NCBI GenBank assembly: GCA_041394265.1
Contig: JAWKIO010000005.1
Coordinates: forward strand, 3,844,001 to 3,908,000
DNA length: 64,000 nucleotides
From: Acidimicrobiales bacterium
GTDB lineage: Bacteria; Actinomycetota; Acidimicrobiia; Acidimicrobiales; SZUA-35
Reading direction: 5' to 3'
How positions within the stretch are numbered: position 1 is the stretch's first letter; every line of letters begins with the position of its first letter. The translations under genes and the position numbers were made by a program. Shown piece by piece: positions 1 through 8,159 of this stretch. A model generated the notes under the pieces. It did no database searches. It worked only from the letters and a program-made list of their open reading frames with translations, and was not told the origin of the DNA.

Positions 1-2
1 TC

Positions 3-953
3 GGGCTCGATGGTGGCCCCGGCTACCGCGCGTTCAAGGCCGGCACCTACGCCCGGATCGACGAGCGTTTCGGGCCGCTGCTCCTCTCGGTCGAGGACCA
101 GACACAGCTGGCAGCGATCCAGTTCGGTGGTGTGCCGCTCGGCGGGATCCCCGAGCTGAACGACCCCGCCCGGCTCACCGCGCCCGAGGCGACGTGGATG
201 ACCGATGACGAGGCGGTGCTGGGTGTCGAAGTCGATGGCGAGGCGGTGGCGTACCCGCTGCGGTTCCTGTCGCATCACGAGCTGGTGAACGACACCGTCG
301 GCGAGACGGATATCGCTGTCGTCTACTGCACGCTTTGCCGGTCGGCGCTCGTCTTCGAGTCGGTGGTCGACGGGCAGAGCTTGCAGTTCCAGACCAGCGG
401 GCTCCTGCTCAACTCCAACAAGATCATGTACGACGTCGAAACCGGAACGCTGTGGCATCACCTCCTCGGTATCGGGATTGGCGGGCCGCTGGCGGGAGTC
501 GAGCTGACGACGCGTCCGGTCCAGCTGGTCGAATGGGCGGACTGGGTCGCCGAGCATCCTGACACCGAGGTACTCGACACACCCGAACCGATCTTCTTCG
601 ACGAACTCGAACGCCCACCCATCGCCTACGACTATCGCCCCGGCACGGCCTACCGCAGCTACTACGACAACCCCGATCTGTGGTTCCCGGTGCTCGAGAC
701 ACCCGGTCCGTTCGACCCGAAGACCGAGGTGGTGGGCATCGACCATGATGGCCGACAGTTGGCGATCGAGTTGGCAGCGCTCGACGGAGCGATCGAGGTC
801 GAGGTTGGCGGCAAGACCTTCACGGTGACGCCGACGGGCCCCGGGGCTGCGGTGACCGACTCGATGGGGTCGCTCGTGGTGAGCGAACAGTCCTTCTGGT
901 TCGCCTGGTACGCCAACCATCCCGACACCGACGTGTGGCAACCGTCGGAGTGA
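3..953 (+). CDS. DUF3179 domain-containing protein, 5' partial
   Basis: The reading frame is open from the first bases of the window to the TGA at 951-953, so the start lies upstream; the GTG at 132 is probably internal. The visible protein has the DUF3179 core: a segment beginning AYPLRFLSHHELVND followed by VVYCTLCRSALVF, whose Cys-x-x-Cys resembles the family's conserved CxLC motif. DUF3179 proteins are mostly secreted or periplasmic and have no established reaction. Most of the domain is present and only the N-terminus, including any signal peptide, is missing. The next gene (HAD hydrolase) is 74 bp downstream in the same direction. The family call is firm; the function is unknown. Confidence 0.85.
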   Translation, partial: GLDGGPGYRAFKAGTYARIDERFGPLLLSVEDQTQLAAIQFGGVPLGGIPELNDPARLTAPEATWMTDDEAVLGVEVDGEAVAYPLRFLSHHELVNDTVGETDIAVVYCTLCRSALVFESVVDGQSLQFQTSGLLLNSNKIMYDVETGTLWHHLLGIGIGGPLAGVELTTRPVQLVEWADWVAEHPDTEVLDTPEPIFFDELERPPIAYDYRPGTAYRSYYDNPDLWFPVLETPGPFDPKTEVVGIDHDGRQLAIELAALDGAIEVEVGGKTFTVTPTGPGAAVTDSMGSLVVSEQSFWFAWYANHPDTDVWQPSE

Positions 954-1027
954 ACGTGGCCGACGAACGCTGCAAACTCGCCGAAGTTCGGGCATCATCG
1001 GGCGTCGTCCAACCACTGGGAGCCCTC

Positions 1028-1675
1028 ATGACCACACCTACGCACTCGTCGTCGACCCCGTTTCGCGCGGTGTTCTTCGACTTCGGTGGGGTGGTGATCT
1101 CGAGTCCGTTCATCGAGCTGAACCAGTACGAGGCCGACCATGGCATCCCGCTCGACTTCATCCGTCAGCTCAACGCCAAGAACACCAACGACAACGCCTG
1201 GGCCCGATTCGAGCGGCGCGAGATCAGCGTCGAGGAGTTCGATGCCGCCTTCGCCGCCGAGTCCGAAGCGGCCGGCCACCGAATCCCAGGAGCGGAACTG
1301 ATCGGCCTGCTCGAAGGCGAGATTCGCCCGGCGGTGGTCGAGGCCGTCGCGACGATCAAGAACAACGGCTACATCGTGGCGTGCCTCACGAACAGCACCG
1401 GTACGGACCACCGCGAGGAGGTCCTTGCCGTCAAAGCCATGTTCGACTTCGTGATCGACTCCAACGCCGTCGGTACCCGCAAACCCGAGCCCGAGTTCTT
1501 CGAGCGTTCGTGCGAGTTGGCGGGCGTCCAACCGGCCGAGGTGATCTTCCTCGACGATCTCGGCATGAACCTCAAACCGGCCCGCGAGATGGGCATGACC
1601 ACCATCAAGGTGCTCGACGAAGCCCAGCTCCTGCGCGACCTCGGAGAACTCCTCGATCTGGACCTGGGCGCCTGA
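1028..1675 (+). CDS. HAD-IA family hydrolase
   Basis: This 215-residue protein has the haloacid dehalogenase motifs in order: motif I FFDFGGVV (nucleophile Asp about residue 18), motif II CLTNSTG (about 120), motif III Lys in RKPEPEFF (about 157), and motif IV IFLDDLGMN (about 180). The DFGG variant lacks the second Asp of the classical DxD and is common in the ACAD10/epoxide-hydrolase-N-terminal subgroup, so phosphatase activity is likely but not certain. The frame stays open upstream to 935; ATG 1028 is preferred because the HAD domain begins only a dozen residues after it. The substrate cannot be inferred. Confidence 0.85.
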   Translation: MTTPTHSSSTPFRAVFFDFGGVVISSPFIELNQYEADHGIPLDFIRQLNAKNTNDNAWARFERREISVEEFDAAFAAESEAAGHRIPGAELIGLLEGEIRPAVVEAVATIKNNGYIVACLTNSTGTDHREEVLAVKAMFDFVIDSNAVGTRKPEPEFFERSCELAGVQPAEVIFLDDLGMNLKPAREMGMTTIKVLDEAQLLRDLGELLDLDLGA

Positions 1676-1713
1676 CCGATCGGGCGAGCGTGACGGCGCT
1701 CTCGAGACCCGAT

Positions 1714-1719
1714 TAGGGT
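1714..1719 (+). promoter_or_regulatory. -10 hexamer TAGGGT, probable leaderless promoter of the SDR gene
   Basis: TAGGGT lies 7 nt before the ATG at 1727 and no Shine-Dalgarno sequence is visible. A weak -35-like GTGACG lies at 1690-1695. In actinobacteria a TANNNT this close to the start usually marks transcription beginning at the start codon. The same arrangement recurs at other genes in this window. Confidence 0.5.
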
Positions 1720-1726
1720 CCGGATC

Positions 1727-2521
1727 ATGACTCGATTGACCTCTCGTTCTCGTTCCGTCGCCGGCAAGCGGGTGATCGTCACCGGTGCTGCGTCGGGCAT
1801 GGGCCGCGCCACCGCCCACCTCTTCGCCGACGAGGGAGCCCAGGTTGCGATCGTCGACCTCGATCCCGAGCGCGTGCTGGCCGTCGCCGACGAGATCCGC
1901 GACGCGCACGGTCCCGATGCAGCGGCGGAGTTCCCCTGCGATGTGAGCGATCACGCAGCGATCAAGCAGCTCGTCGCCGATGTCGTCGAACGGTTCGGCG
2001 GCGTCGACGCCTTGATCAACAATGCCGGTGTGGCGCTGCCCACGTCGGCCCTCCAGGAAGAGAAAAGCTACGAGGAGAACTGGGCCAAGACCCTGACGGT
2101 CAACCTCACGGCCCACTCCTGGCTGGTGCGAGCATGCTTGCCACACCTCCAGTCGGCGCCCGACGGTGGGCGTGTGGTCAACATCGCCTCCACCGAAGCC
2201 ATCGTCACCACGGCCGGCATGACCGCCTACACCGCCAGCAAGTCGGGCGTGGTCGGCCTCACCAAGAGCCTTGCGGTCGAACTCGGTCGGCTCGGCATCA
2301 CGGTGAACTGCATCTGCCCCGGACCGATCAACACCGGCATGACCGCCGGTATCGACGACGAGACGAAGCAGATCTACGCCAAGCGCAAGGTGCCGCTGCG
2401 TCGCTACGGCGATCCGGAGGAGGTGGCGCACATCACGGTCAGCATGTGCATGCCGGCCGCCAGCTACCTCAACGGGGCGATCGTGCCGGTCGACGGCGGC
2501 ATGAGCATCCGCCACACCTGA
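1727..2521 (+). CDS. SDR family NAD(P)-dependent oxidoreductase
   Basis: This 264-residue classical short-chain dehydrogenase/reductase has the dinucleotide motif VTGAASGMG (about residues 19-27), NNAG (about 99), the catalytic Ser in the NIASTEA region, and the YTASK active-site pair (about residues 168-172). The C-terminal PGPINTGMTAG and VDGGMS segments are typical. It probably interconverts a secondary alcohol and a ketone; the substrate is not deducible. It stands alone between the HAD gene and the liv-type operon and is probably transcribed as a leaderless mRNA. Confidence 0.88.
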   Translation: MTRLTSRSRSVAGKRVIVTGAASGMGRATAHLFADEGAQVAIVDLDPERVLAVADEIRDAHGPDAAAEFPCDVSDHAAIKQLVADVVERFGGVDALINNAGVALPTSALQEEKSYEENWAKTLTVNLTAHSWLVRACLPHLQSAPDGGRVVNIASTEAIVTTAGMTAYTASKSGVVGLTKSLAVELGRLGITVNCICPGPINTGMTAGIDDETKQIYAKRKVPLRRYGDPEEVAHITVSMCMPAASYLNGAIVPVDGGMSIRHT

Positions 2522-2560
2522 GCACGCACACCTGATCACAGCCCACTGATTCGAGCGCTC

Positions 2561-2574
2561 GGGACCTAGGTCCC
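2561..2574. promoter_or_regulatory. Perfect 14-bp palindrome GGGACCTAGGTCCC
   Basis: A perfect inverted repeat lies 92 bp before livF and 40 bp after the SDR stop. It fits the DevR/DosR operator layout (GGGAC, four central bases, GTCCC). It is flanked by GCGCTC (2555-2560) and GAGCGC (2577-2582), which can extend the stem, so a terminator-type hairpin is the alternative reading. Confidence 0.45.
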
Positions 2575-2591
2575 TGGAGCGCGCCTTGCGT

Positions 2592-2613
2592 CGACCTTAC
2601 GTTGTAAAGGTCG
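2592..2613. promoter_or_regulatory. Second inverted repeat upstream of livF
   Basis: CGACCTTAC (2592-2600) is complementary to GTAAAGGTCG (2604-2613) with one bulged base and a 3-base centre. It lies in the leader of the liv-type operon and could be an operator or an mRNA hairpin. No regulator gene adjoins the operon. Confidence 0.35.
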
Positions 2614-2665
2614 GCGATCGCAGGCAGGAGACCACCGACCCGAGGTCAAGGGGAGGGTGATTCTC

Positions 2666-3478
2666 TTGAGCGAACCGAATGACGGGGTGCTGACGATCCA
2701 GAACCTCGAGGTGGTCTACAGCGATGTGATCCTGGCGGTGCGCGGGGTCAGCCTCGACGTGCCGAGTGGCGCCATCGTTGCGCTCCTCGGCGCCAATGGC
2801 GCCGGCAAGACCACCGTGCTCCGCGCGATCAGCGGTCTGCTCGGCAACCACCGGGGCCGGATCACCAAGGGCTCGATCACCCTCGGCGGCCTCGACATCA
2901 CCGCTCGGTCGACGGCGAGCATCGTGGGTCACGGCCTGGCGCAGGTGATGGAAGGACGGCGGATCTTCGCCGACCTCACGGTGCAGGAGAACCTTCGGGC
3001 CGGTGCGCTGGTGCGCCGGCCCGGTCGCGACGAACTGGACGCCGCGTACGCCCACGTCCTCGGGCTGTTCCCCGTGCTGAAAGATCGGTGGGAGAGTTCC
3101 GCCGGCTACCTCTCCGGCGGGGAACAGCAGATGCTCGCCATCGGACAGGCGCTGATGTCGAGACCTCGCATCCTGCTGCTGGACGAGCCGTCGCTCGGTC
3201 TGGCTCCTCGGGTGATCGATCAGATCCGAGACGTCATCAGCGACATCAACCGGAGTGGCACTGCCGTGCTGCTCATCGAGCAGAACGCACAGATGGCGCT
3301 GTCGATCGCCGACCACGCCTACATCTTGGAGAACGGCAAGGTGGCGAAGGACGGGCCGGCCGACGAGCTGCGTGATGACCGCGACATCCAGGAGTTCTAC
3401 CTGGGAATGGGAGAGGGCGGTCGCACGCGGCTCGATCAGGTGAAGAGCTACCGCCGTCACCGGAGTTGGAGTTCGTGA
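2666..3478 (+). CDS. livF: ABC transporter ATP-binding protein, LivF type
   Basis: This 270-residue ATPase has Walker A GANGAGKTT (about residue 43), signature LSGGEQQ (about 150) and Walker B ILLLDEPS (about 170), with the LivF-specific EGRRIF segment. It energises the permease pair LivH/LivM encoded downstream. The start is chosen as TTG 2666 because AAGGGGAGG (2648-2656) sits 9 nt before it; the alternative GTG 2657 directly abuts that ribosome site. The stop overlaps livG as TGATG (3476-3480). The C-terminus carries a basic extension (KSYRRHRSWSS) beyond the usual end. Confidence 0.9.
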   Translation: MSEPNDGVLTIQNLEVVYSDVILAVRGVSLDVPSGAIVALLGANGAGKTTVLRAISGLLGNHRGRITKGSITLGGLDITARSTASIVGHGLAQVMEGRRIFADLTVQENLRAGALVRRPGRDELDAAYAHVLGLFPVLKDRWESSAGYLSGGEQQMLAIGQALMSRPRILLLDEPSLGLAPRVIDQIRDVISDINRSGTAVLLIEQNAQMALSIADHAYILENGKVAKDGPADELRDDRDIQEFYLGMGEGGRTRLDQVKSYRRHRSWSS

Positions 3479-4299
3479 TGACCATCGACCCCGCTGGCTC
3501 CGCCTCGACCACCTCCACCACCGCTACCGCCAAGCCGCTCCTCGACGTGCGAAACGTCTCGCTGTCGTTCGGTGGCGTCCATGCGCTCACCGATGTGAGC
3601 TACCAAGTCGACGACGGTGAGCTGTTCGCCGTGATCGGGCCGAACGGTGCAGGCAAGACCTCGATCTTCAACTGCCTCAACGCGGTCTATCGGCCCCAGA
3701 CCGGCGCGGCGTTGCTCGACGGCGTCGACCTCCTCCAGCTGCGGCCGGTCGATACGGCCGAACTCGGTGTCGCTCGCACCTTCCAGAACCTGGCCTTGTT
3801 CACGAACCTGTCGGTGATCGACAACCTGATGCTGGGTCGTCACCACCGCTTGCGCTCGGGCCCGATCTCCGGCCCGCTGTGGTGGGGCAAGGCCCGCCGA
3901 GAGGAGCGCATCCAGCGGCAACGTTGCGCCGAGATCGCCGACCTCCTCGATCTCGCCGACTACGGCAGCATGCCGGTGGGGGCGCTGCCCTACGGCGTGC
4001 AGAAGCGCATCGAGCTCGGACGGGCCGTGGCGATGGAGCCGCGGTTGCTACTGCTCGATGAACCCGTGGCCGGCATGAATCAGGAGGAGACCGAGGACAC
4101 CGCACGCCACATTCTCCAGATCCGTCGTGAGCTCGGTATTGCCACCATGCTCGTTGAGCACCAGATGGATCTGGTGATGGACCTCGCCGATCGGGTGATG
4201 GTCCTCAACTTCGGGTCGGTCGTCGCGATCGGGACCCCTGACGAGATCCAGCGCAACGCGAAGGTCCACGAGGTCTATCTCGGAAGCGAGGCGTCATGA
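3478..4299 (+). CDS. livG: ABC transporter ATP-binding protein, LivG type
   Basis: This 273-residue ATPase has Walker A GPNGAGKTS (about residue 54), signature LPYGVQKRIE (about 165) and Walker B LLLLDEPVAG (about 188). The long segment between Walker A and the signature (TFQNLALFTNLSVIDNLMLG and the basic stretch after it) is typical of LivG. ATG 3478 overlaps the livF stop, so translation is probably coupled; a TTG at 3466 in frame is less likely. The gene ends with an ATGA overlap into the acyl-CoA ligase at 4296. Confidence 0.9.
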   Translation: MTIDPAGSASTTSTTATAKPLLDVRNVSLSFGGVHALTDVSYQVDDGELFAVIGPNGAGKTSIFNCLNAVYRPQTGAALLDGVDLLQLRPVDTAELGVARTFQNLALFTNLSVIDNLMLGRHHRLRSGPISGPLWWGKARREERIQRQRCAEIADLLDLADYGSMPVGALPYGVQKRIELGRAVAMEPRLLLLDEPVAGMNQEETEDTARHILQIRRELGIATMLVEHQMDLVMDLADRVMVLNFGSVVAIGTPDEIQRNAKVHEVYLGSEAS

Positions 4300-6122
4300 C
4301 CGCCACCACGCTGAGCACCCCTTCGTTGGCGACCGGGCCATCATCGCTCCCTGCGATGCTGCTGGCCCGCGCTGGCGACATGACCGACACCACGGCGATA
4401 CGTCACCACCACCTCGGGATCTGGGAGTCGATCTCGTGGCGGGACTACGCCGTGCGAGCTGCTCGTGTGGGGATGGCACTCGAGCAGCTCGGCGTCGGCG
4501 TCGGCGATCGGATCGCCATCCACAGCGAGAACCGACCGGAGTGGTTGTTCGCCGACATCGGGGGCCAGGGGATCGGGGCGGTGCCGGTCGGCATCTACCC
4601 GACCTCTCCGGCATCGGAGGTCCAGTACCTGATGTCACACAGCGAGGCGTCGGTGCTGATCGTCGAAGACGAAGAGCAGCTCGACAAGGCGCTCGAGGTG
4701 CGTCACGAGCTGCCTCATCTGCGCCACATCGTCGTGATCGACGAACGCACGACCATGCACCATCTCGGCGATTCGCAGATCATGACCTTCGCCGAACTCG
4801 AGGCGATGGGGGAGGGCGCCGAGAGCCGTTGGCGTGAGCACGTGGGCCGGCTCGATCCCGATGGCGTGGCGCTGATCGTCTACACGTCGGGGACCACCGG
4901 TCCGCCGAAAGGGGCGATGCTCAGTCACCGGAACCTCGTGGCGGCGGCAAACACGTTCAACCAGGCGTTCGAGTCCAGCAGCAACGACGAGGTCCTGTCG
5001 TATCTTCCGCTCTGCCACATCGCCGAACGGCTGAGTTCGGCGATCAACGCGTTGCGGGTCGGCTACGTGGTCAACTTCGGTCGGGGCGGAGAGTTCTTTG
5101 CTCGGGAGTTGCGTGACGTCCAACCCACCATCTTTCTCGGGGTTCCTCGCGTGTGGGAGAAGATGGCGGCCACCGTCGAGATCCGGATGAACGATGCGTC
5201 GCGCCTCAAGCGGTCGCTCTACCACCTCGCCGTGCGACACGGCCGGCGTCACGCGCGTGATCTGATGGATGGGCGATCGAGCGTGGCGCAACGAGCCGTG
5301 ATGTGGGTGCTCTGGCTGGTCGTGTTCCGGTCGTTGCGCGACAAGCTCGGTTTGCGTCGGACCCGGGTGGCGCTGTCGGGCGCTGCACCCATCGCACCTC
5401 AGCTCCTCGAGTTCTTCTGGGCCATTGGGGTGCGGGTGCGCGAGGGGTATGGCCAGACCGAGAACACGGCGGTCGCCACCTACACCCCCGACGACGACGT
5501 TCGGCTGGGCAAGGTGGGCAAGGCCCTGCCCGGCGTCGAGATTCGCATCGACGACAACGGCGAGATCCTGACTCGCTCGGCCTGCAACTTCGTGGGGTAC
5601 CTGAAGAATCCGGAGGCGACAGCAGAAACGCTCGACGCCGATGGCTGGCTGCACACCGGTGATGTCGGCGAGCTCGACGCCGCCGGATTCCTGACGATCA
5701 CCGACCGGGTGAAGGACCTGATCATCACGGCCGGCGGCAAGAACATCTCGCCGAGCGAGATCGAGAACCAGCTCAAGGTGTCGCCCTACGTGCGAGAGGC
5801 GATCGTCATCGGCGACCAGCGCCGGTACCTCGTCGCCCTCATCGGGATCGAGCTCGACACGGTCGGCGACTGGGCGGCCCGTCGCGGCATCGCCTACACC
5901 ACCTATGGCGACCTGTCCTCGAAGCATGAGGTGGTCGGCCTCGTCAACGAGGTGGTCGAGCACGTCAACCGGGACCTCGCTCGGGTCGAGCAGATCAAGG
6001 CGTTCCGCCTCCTCGCCCGCGAGCTCGATCACGAGGGTGGCGAGCTGACCGCCACGCAGAAGGTCAAGCGGCGTTCGATCGAAACCGAGTTCGCCGAGTT
6101 GATCGAGGAGATGTATCGATGA
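4296..6122 (+). CDS. Long-chain fatty acid-CoA ligase (AMP-forming)
   Basis: This 608-residue adenylate-forming enzyme has the P-loop-like motif YTSGTTGPPKGAML (about residues 196-209), GYGQTE (about 389-394), the GWLHTGDVG core motif (about 450) and a C-terminal domain with the TAGGKNISPSEIE segment. It resembles the FadD15/ACSBG-like long-chain branch, with the long insertion after the first motif. It activates a carboxylic acid to its acyl-CoA with ATP. It sits inside a branched-chain-type ABC operon, with ATGA overlaps to livG and livH, so its substrate is probably the acid the transporter imports (inference). Confidence 0.9.
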   Translation: MTATTLSTPSLATGPSSLPAMLLARAGDMTDTTAIRHHHLGIWESISWRDYAVRAARVGMALEQLGVGVGDRIAIHSENRPEWLFADIGGQGIGAVPVGIYPTSPASEVQYLMSHSEASVLIVEDEEQLDKALEVRHELPHLRHIVVIDERTTMHHLGDSQIMTFAELEAMGEGAESRWREHVGRLDPDGVALIVYTSGTTGPPKGAMLSHRNLVAAANTFNQAFESSSNDEVLSYLPLCHIAERLSSAINALRVGYVVNFGRGGEFFARELRDVQPTIFLGVPRVWEKMAATVEIRMNDASRLKRSLYHLAVRHGRRHARDLMDGRSSVAQRAVMWVLWLVVFRSLRDKLGLRRTRVALSGAAPIAPQLLEFFWAIGVRVREGYGQTENTAVATYTPDDDVRLGKVGKALPGVEIRIDDNGEILTRSACNFVGYLKNPEATAETLDADGWLHTGDVGELDAAGFLTITDRVKDLIITAGGKNISPSEIENQLKVSPYVREAIVIGDQRRYLVALIGIELDTVGDWAARRGIAYTTYGDLSSKHEVVGLVNEVVEHVNRDLARVEQIKAFRLLARELDHEGGELTATQKVKRRSIETEFAELIEEMYR

Positions 6123-7015
6123 CCGACTTCCTCCAGCTGTGCTTCGCCGGTCTGGCGCTCGGCGCACGCTACGCACTCGTAGCTCTCGGGTTCGTGGTCA
6201 TCCACCGAGCGACCGGTGTCATCAACTTCGCCCAGGGTTCGATCGTTGCGCTTGGCGCGTACTTCACGTTCAACGCACACCAGACGTGGGGTCTGCCCTT
6301 CGTCGTCGCAGCGGCCATCGGCATCGTGGCGACAGCAGCCGTTGGGCTCATCGTCGAGCGCGTGCTGCTCCGAAGGATGTCGGGGCAACCGGTCTTCTCG
6401 GTGATCATGATCACCATCGGCCTGCTGTTCGTCGTCGATCAGATCATCACGATGGTCTGGGGCCAGGATGCGCAGAACCTCGGCGATCCGTGGGGGATCG
6501 ACACCGTGGTGGTCGGCGACATCGTGATGGCGGTGGTCGACCTCTGGGCGATCGGCCTGGCGCTCGTGGTGGTCGCATTGTTCTTCGTCTTCTTCCACTA
6601 CAGCGGTACCGGACTGGCAATGCGGGCGGTCGCCATCGACGAGGAGGCAGCGATGGCTCGCGGGATCTCGGTGCGTCGGGTGGTCGCCATCGCCTGGGCG
6701 ATCTCGGGTGGCGTCGCGGCCGTTGCCGGTCTCACGCTCGCCTCCGGTCCCGCGGCGCTCCGCCCCTCGATCGGCCTGATCGCTCTGGCTGCCTTCCCCG
6801 CCATGATCCTCGGCGGCCTCGACTCGCCGCTCGGCGCCGTGCTCGGTGGCTTCATCATCGGACTCACCCAAACCCTCACGGCCGGCTACCAGCCCGAGCA
6901 TGCCAGCTGGCTCGGACAGGACTTCCAGTCCGTCACGCCCTACGTGGTGATGATCCTGATCCTGATGGTCCGGCCCTATGGACTCTTCGGAACGAAGGAG
7001 GTGGAACGACTGTGA
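6119..7015 (+). CDS. livH: Branched-chain-type ABC transporter permease, LivH type
   Basis: This 298-residue integral membrane protein has about eight hydrophobic helices. Family landmarks are GARYALVALGFVVIHRATG near the N-terminus, INFAQGS (about residues 36-42), and the coupling-helix region RAVAIDEEAAMARGISVRRV (about 168-187). It forms the translocation pore with LivM and binds LivF/LivG on the cytoplasmic side. The ATG overlaps the ligase stop (ATGA at 6119), and the gene ends in a GTGA overlap with livM. Confidence 0.9.
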   Translation: MTDFLQLCFAGLALGARYALVALGFVVIHRATGVINFAQGSIVALGAYFTFNAHQTWGLPFVVAAAIGIVATAAVGLIVERVLLRRMSGQPVFSVIMITIGLLFVVDQIITMVWGQDAQNLGDPWGIDTVVVGDIVMAVVDLWAIGLALVVVALFFVFFHYSGTGLAMRAVAIDEEAAMARGISVRRVVAIAWAISGGVAAVAGLTLASGPAALRPSIGLIALAAFPAMILGGLDSPLGAVLGGFIIGLTQTLTAGYQPEHASWLGQDFQSVTPYVVMILILMVRPYGLFGTKEVERL

Positions 7016-8124
7016 CCGCGATCCTTCGACGCCGTGAATCGGCGAACTCGGGCATGCTGCGGGATCAGCTCGACAGCGTGGCCATCTGGCGATCGGGGTG
7101 GCGCAAGGCGGCGCTGGTCCTCGGCATCGGGGTGTACCTCCTCGCGCCAATGCTGCTGTCGGACTTCCAGCTGTCGGTGGTCGACTACGCAGGCATCGCC
7201 GCCATCGGTGCGCTCGGGCTCAACGTCCTCACCGGCTACACGGGCCAGATCTCGCTCGGCCACGGCTTCTTCCTCGGCGCCGGTGCCTACACCGCGGCCT
7301 ACGTCGGCGGCGAACTCGAGCTACCGCTGCCGGTGTGGCTGGTTGCCGCCGCACTGCTCGGCGCCGCGGTTGGCCTGCTCATCGGTCCGTTCGCCTTGCG
7401 GCTGCGCGGTAGTTATCTCGCCATCATCACGTTGGGCACCGTCTTCATCGGCCAGCACATCTTCGAGAATTGGGACAGCGTGACCGGTGGGCTCAACGGC
7501 ATCAACGTCTCTGCGCCGGCGTCACTCGGACCGTTGGACTTCGCATCGCTCACGATCGCCGGCCACGACTTCAGTCGGGAAGGCGGCTACTTCTACCTGA
7601 TCTGGGCGGTCGTGGCGTTGGTCGCGCTACTCATCAAGAACCTGATGCGTACCCGCCTCGGACGGGCGTTCCAGGCGGTGCGCGACCGTGACGCCGCCGC
7701 CGAAGTGATTGGTGTCCGACTCGCTCGCACCAAGGTGATGTCGTTCATGATCTCCAGCTCGCTCGCCGCACTCGCCGGCGCGCTCTACGGATCGTTCCAA
7801 CGATTCGTCAATCCCGAGGAGTTCGGGCTCTTCCTCTCGATCGAGTACGTGGCCATGATCGTGATCGGCGGGGCGGCAACGGTCTACGGGCCCATCCTCG
7901 GCGCCTTGTTCATCACCACCGTGCCGTTCCTCATCGAGGAGTGGAGCGACCGGATTCCCGGCGTGGCCACCCAGGCCGGGGAATCGGGCATCACGGTCTT
8001 CGCCCTCAACCAAGCACTCTTCGGCGCCCTGATCATCGGCTTCCTCGTGATCGAGCCCCGTGGCCTCGCTGCGCTGTGGATGCGAATACGCATCTACTTC
8101 CAAGCCTGGCCGTTTTCATATTGA
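7012..8124 (+). CDS. livM: Branched-chain-type ABC transporter permease, LivM type
   Basis: This 370-residue permease starts at GTG 7012, overlapping the livH stop. The LivM hallmark LNVLTGYTGQISLGHGFF (about residues 68-85) is followed by several hydrophobic helices and the coupling segment FQAVRDRDAAAEVIGV (about 220). The frame remains open far upstream through livH, but that part has no membrane-protein character and is a shadow. The Gly-Gln-Ile-Ser-Leu-Gly-His-Gly motif makes the family assignment secure; the solute is not determined by it. Confidence 0.9.
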   Translation: MTAILRRRESANSGMLRDQLDSVAIWRSGWRKAALVLGIGVYLLAPMLLSDFQLSVVDYAGIAAIGALGLNVLTGYTGQISLGHGFFLGAGAYTAAYVGGELELPLPVWLVAAALLGAAVGLLIGPFALRLRGSYLAIITLGTVFIGQHIFENWDSVTGGLNGINVSAPASLGPLDFASLTIAGHDFSREGGYFYLIWAVVALVALLIKNLMRTRLGRAFQAVRDRDAAAEVIGVRLARTKVMSFMISSSLAALAGALYGSFQRFVNPEEFGLFLSIEYVAMIVIGGAATVYGPILGALFITTVPFLIEEWSDRIPGVATQAGESGITVFALNQALFGALIIGFLVIEPRGLAALWMRIRIYFQAWPFSY

Positions 8125-8159
8125 TCTCAGGAGACATCCAGCAGAAAAGGACAACGGAC

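Noticed and set aside
995..2539. A 514-codon minus-strand open frame
   Set aside because: It covers the HAD and SDR genes antisense, is rich in His/Asp/Gly/Arg and matches nothing; both sense genes have clear family motifs.
6139..7011. An N-terminal extension of livM through livH
   Set aside because: The frame is open, but its sequence is Arg/Pro/His-rich with no membrane helices, and GTG 7012 is in the ordinary overlap position.
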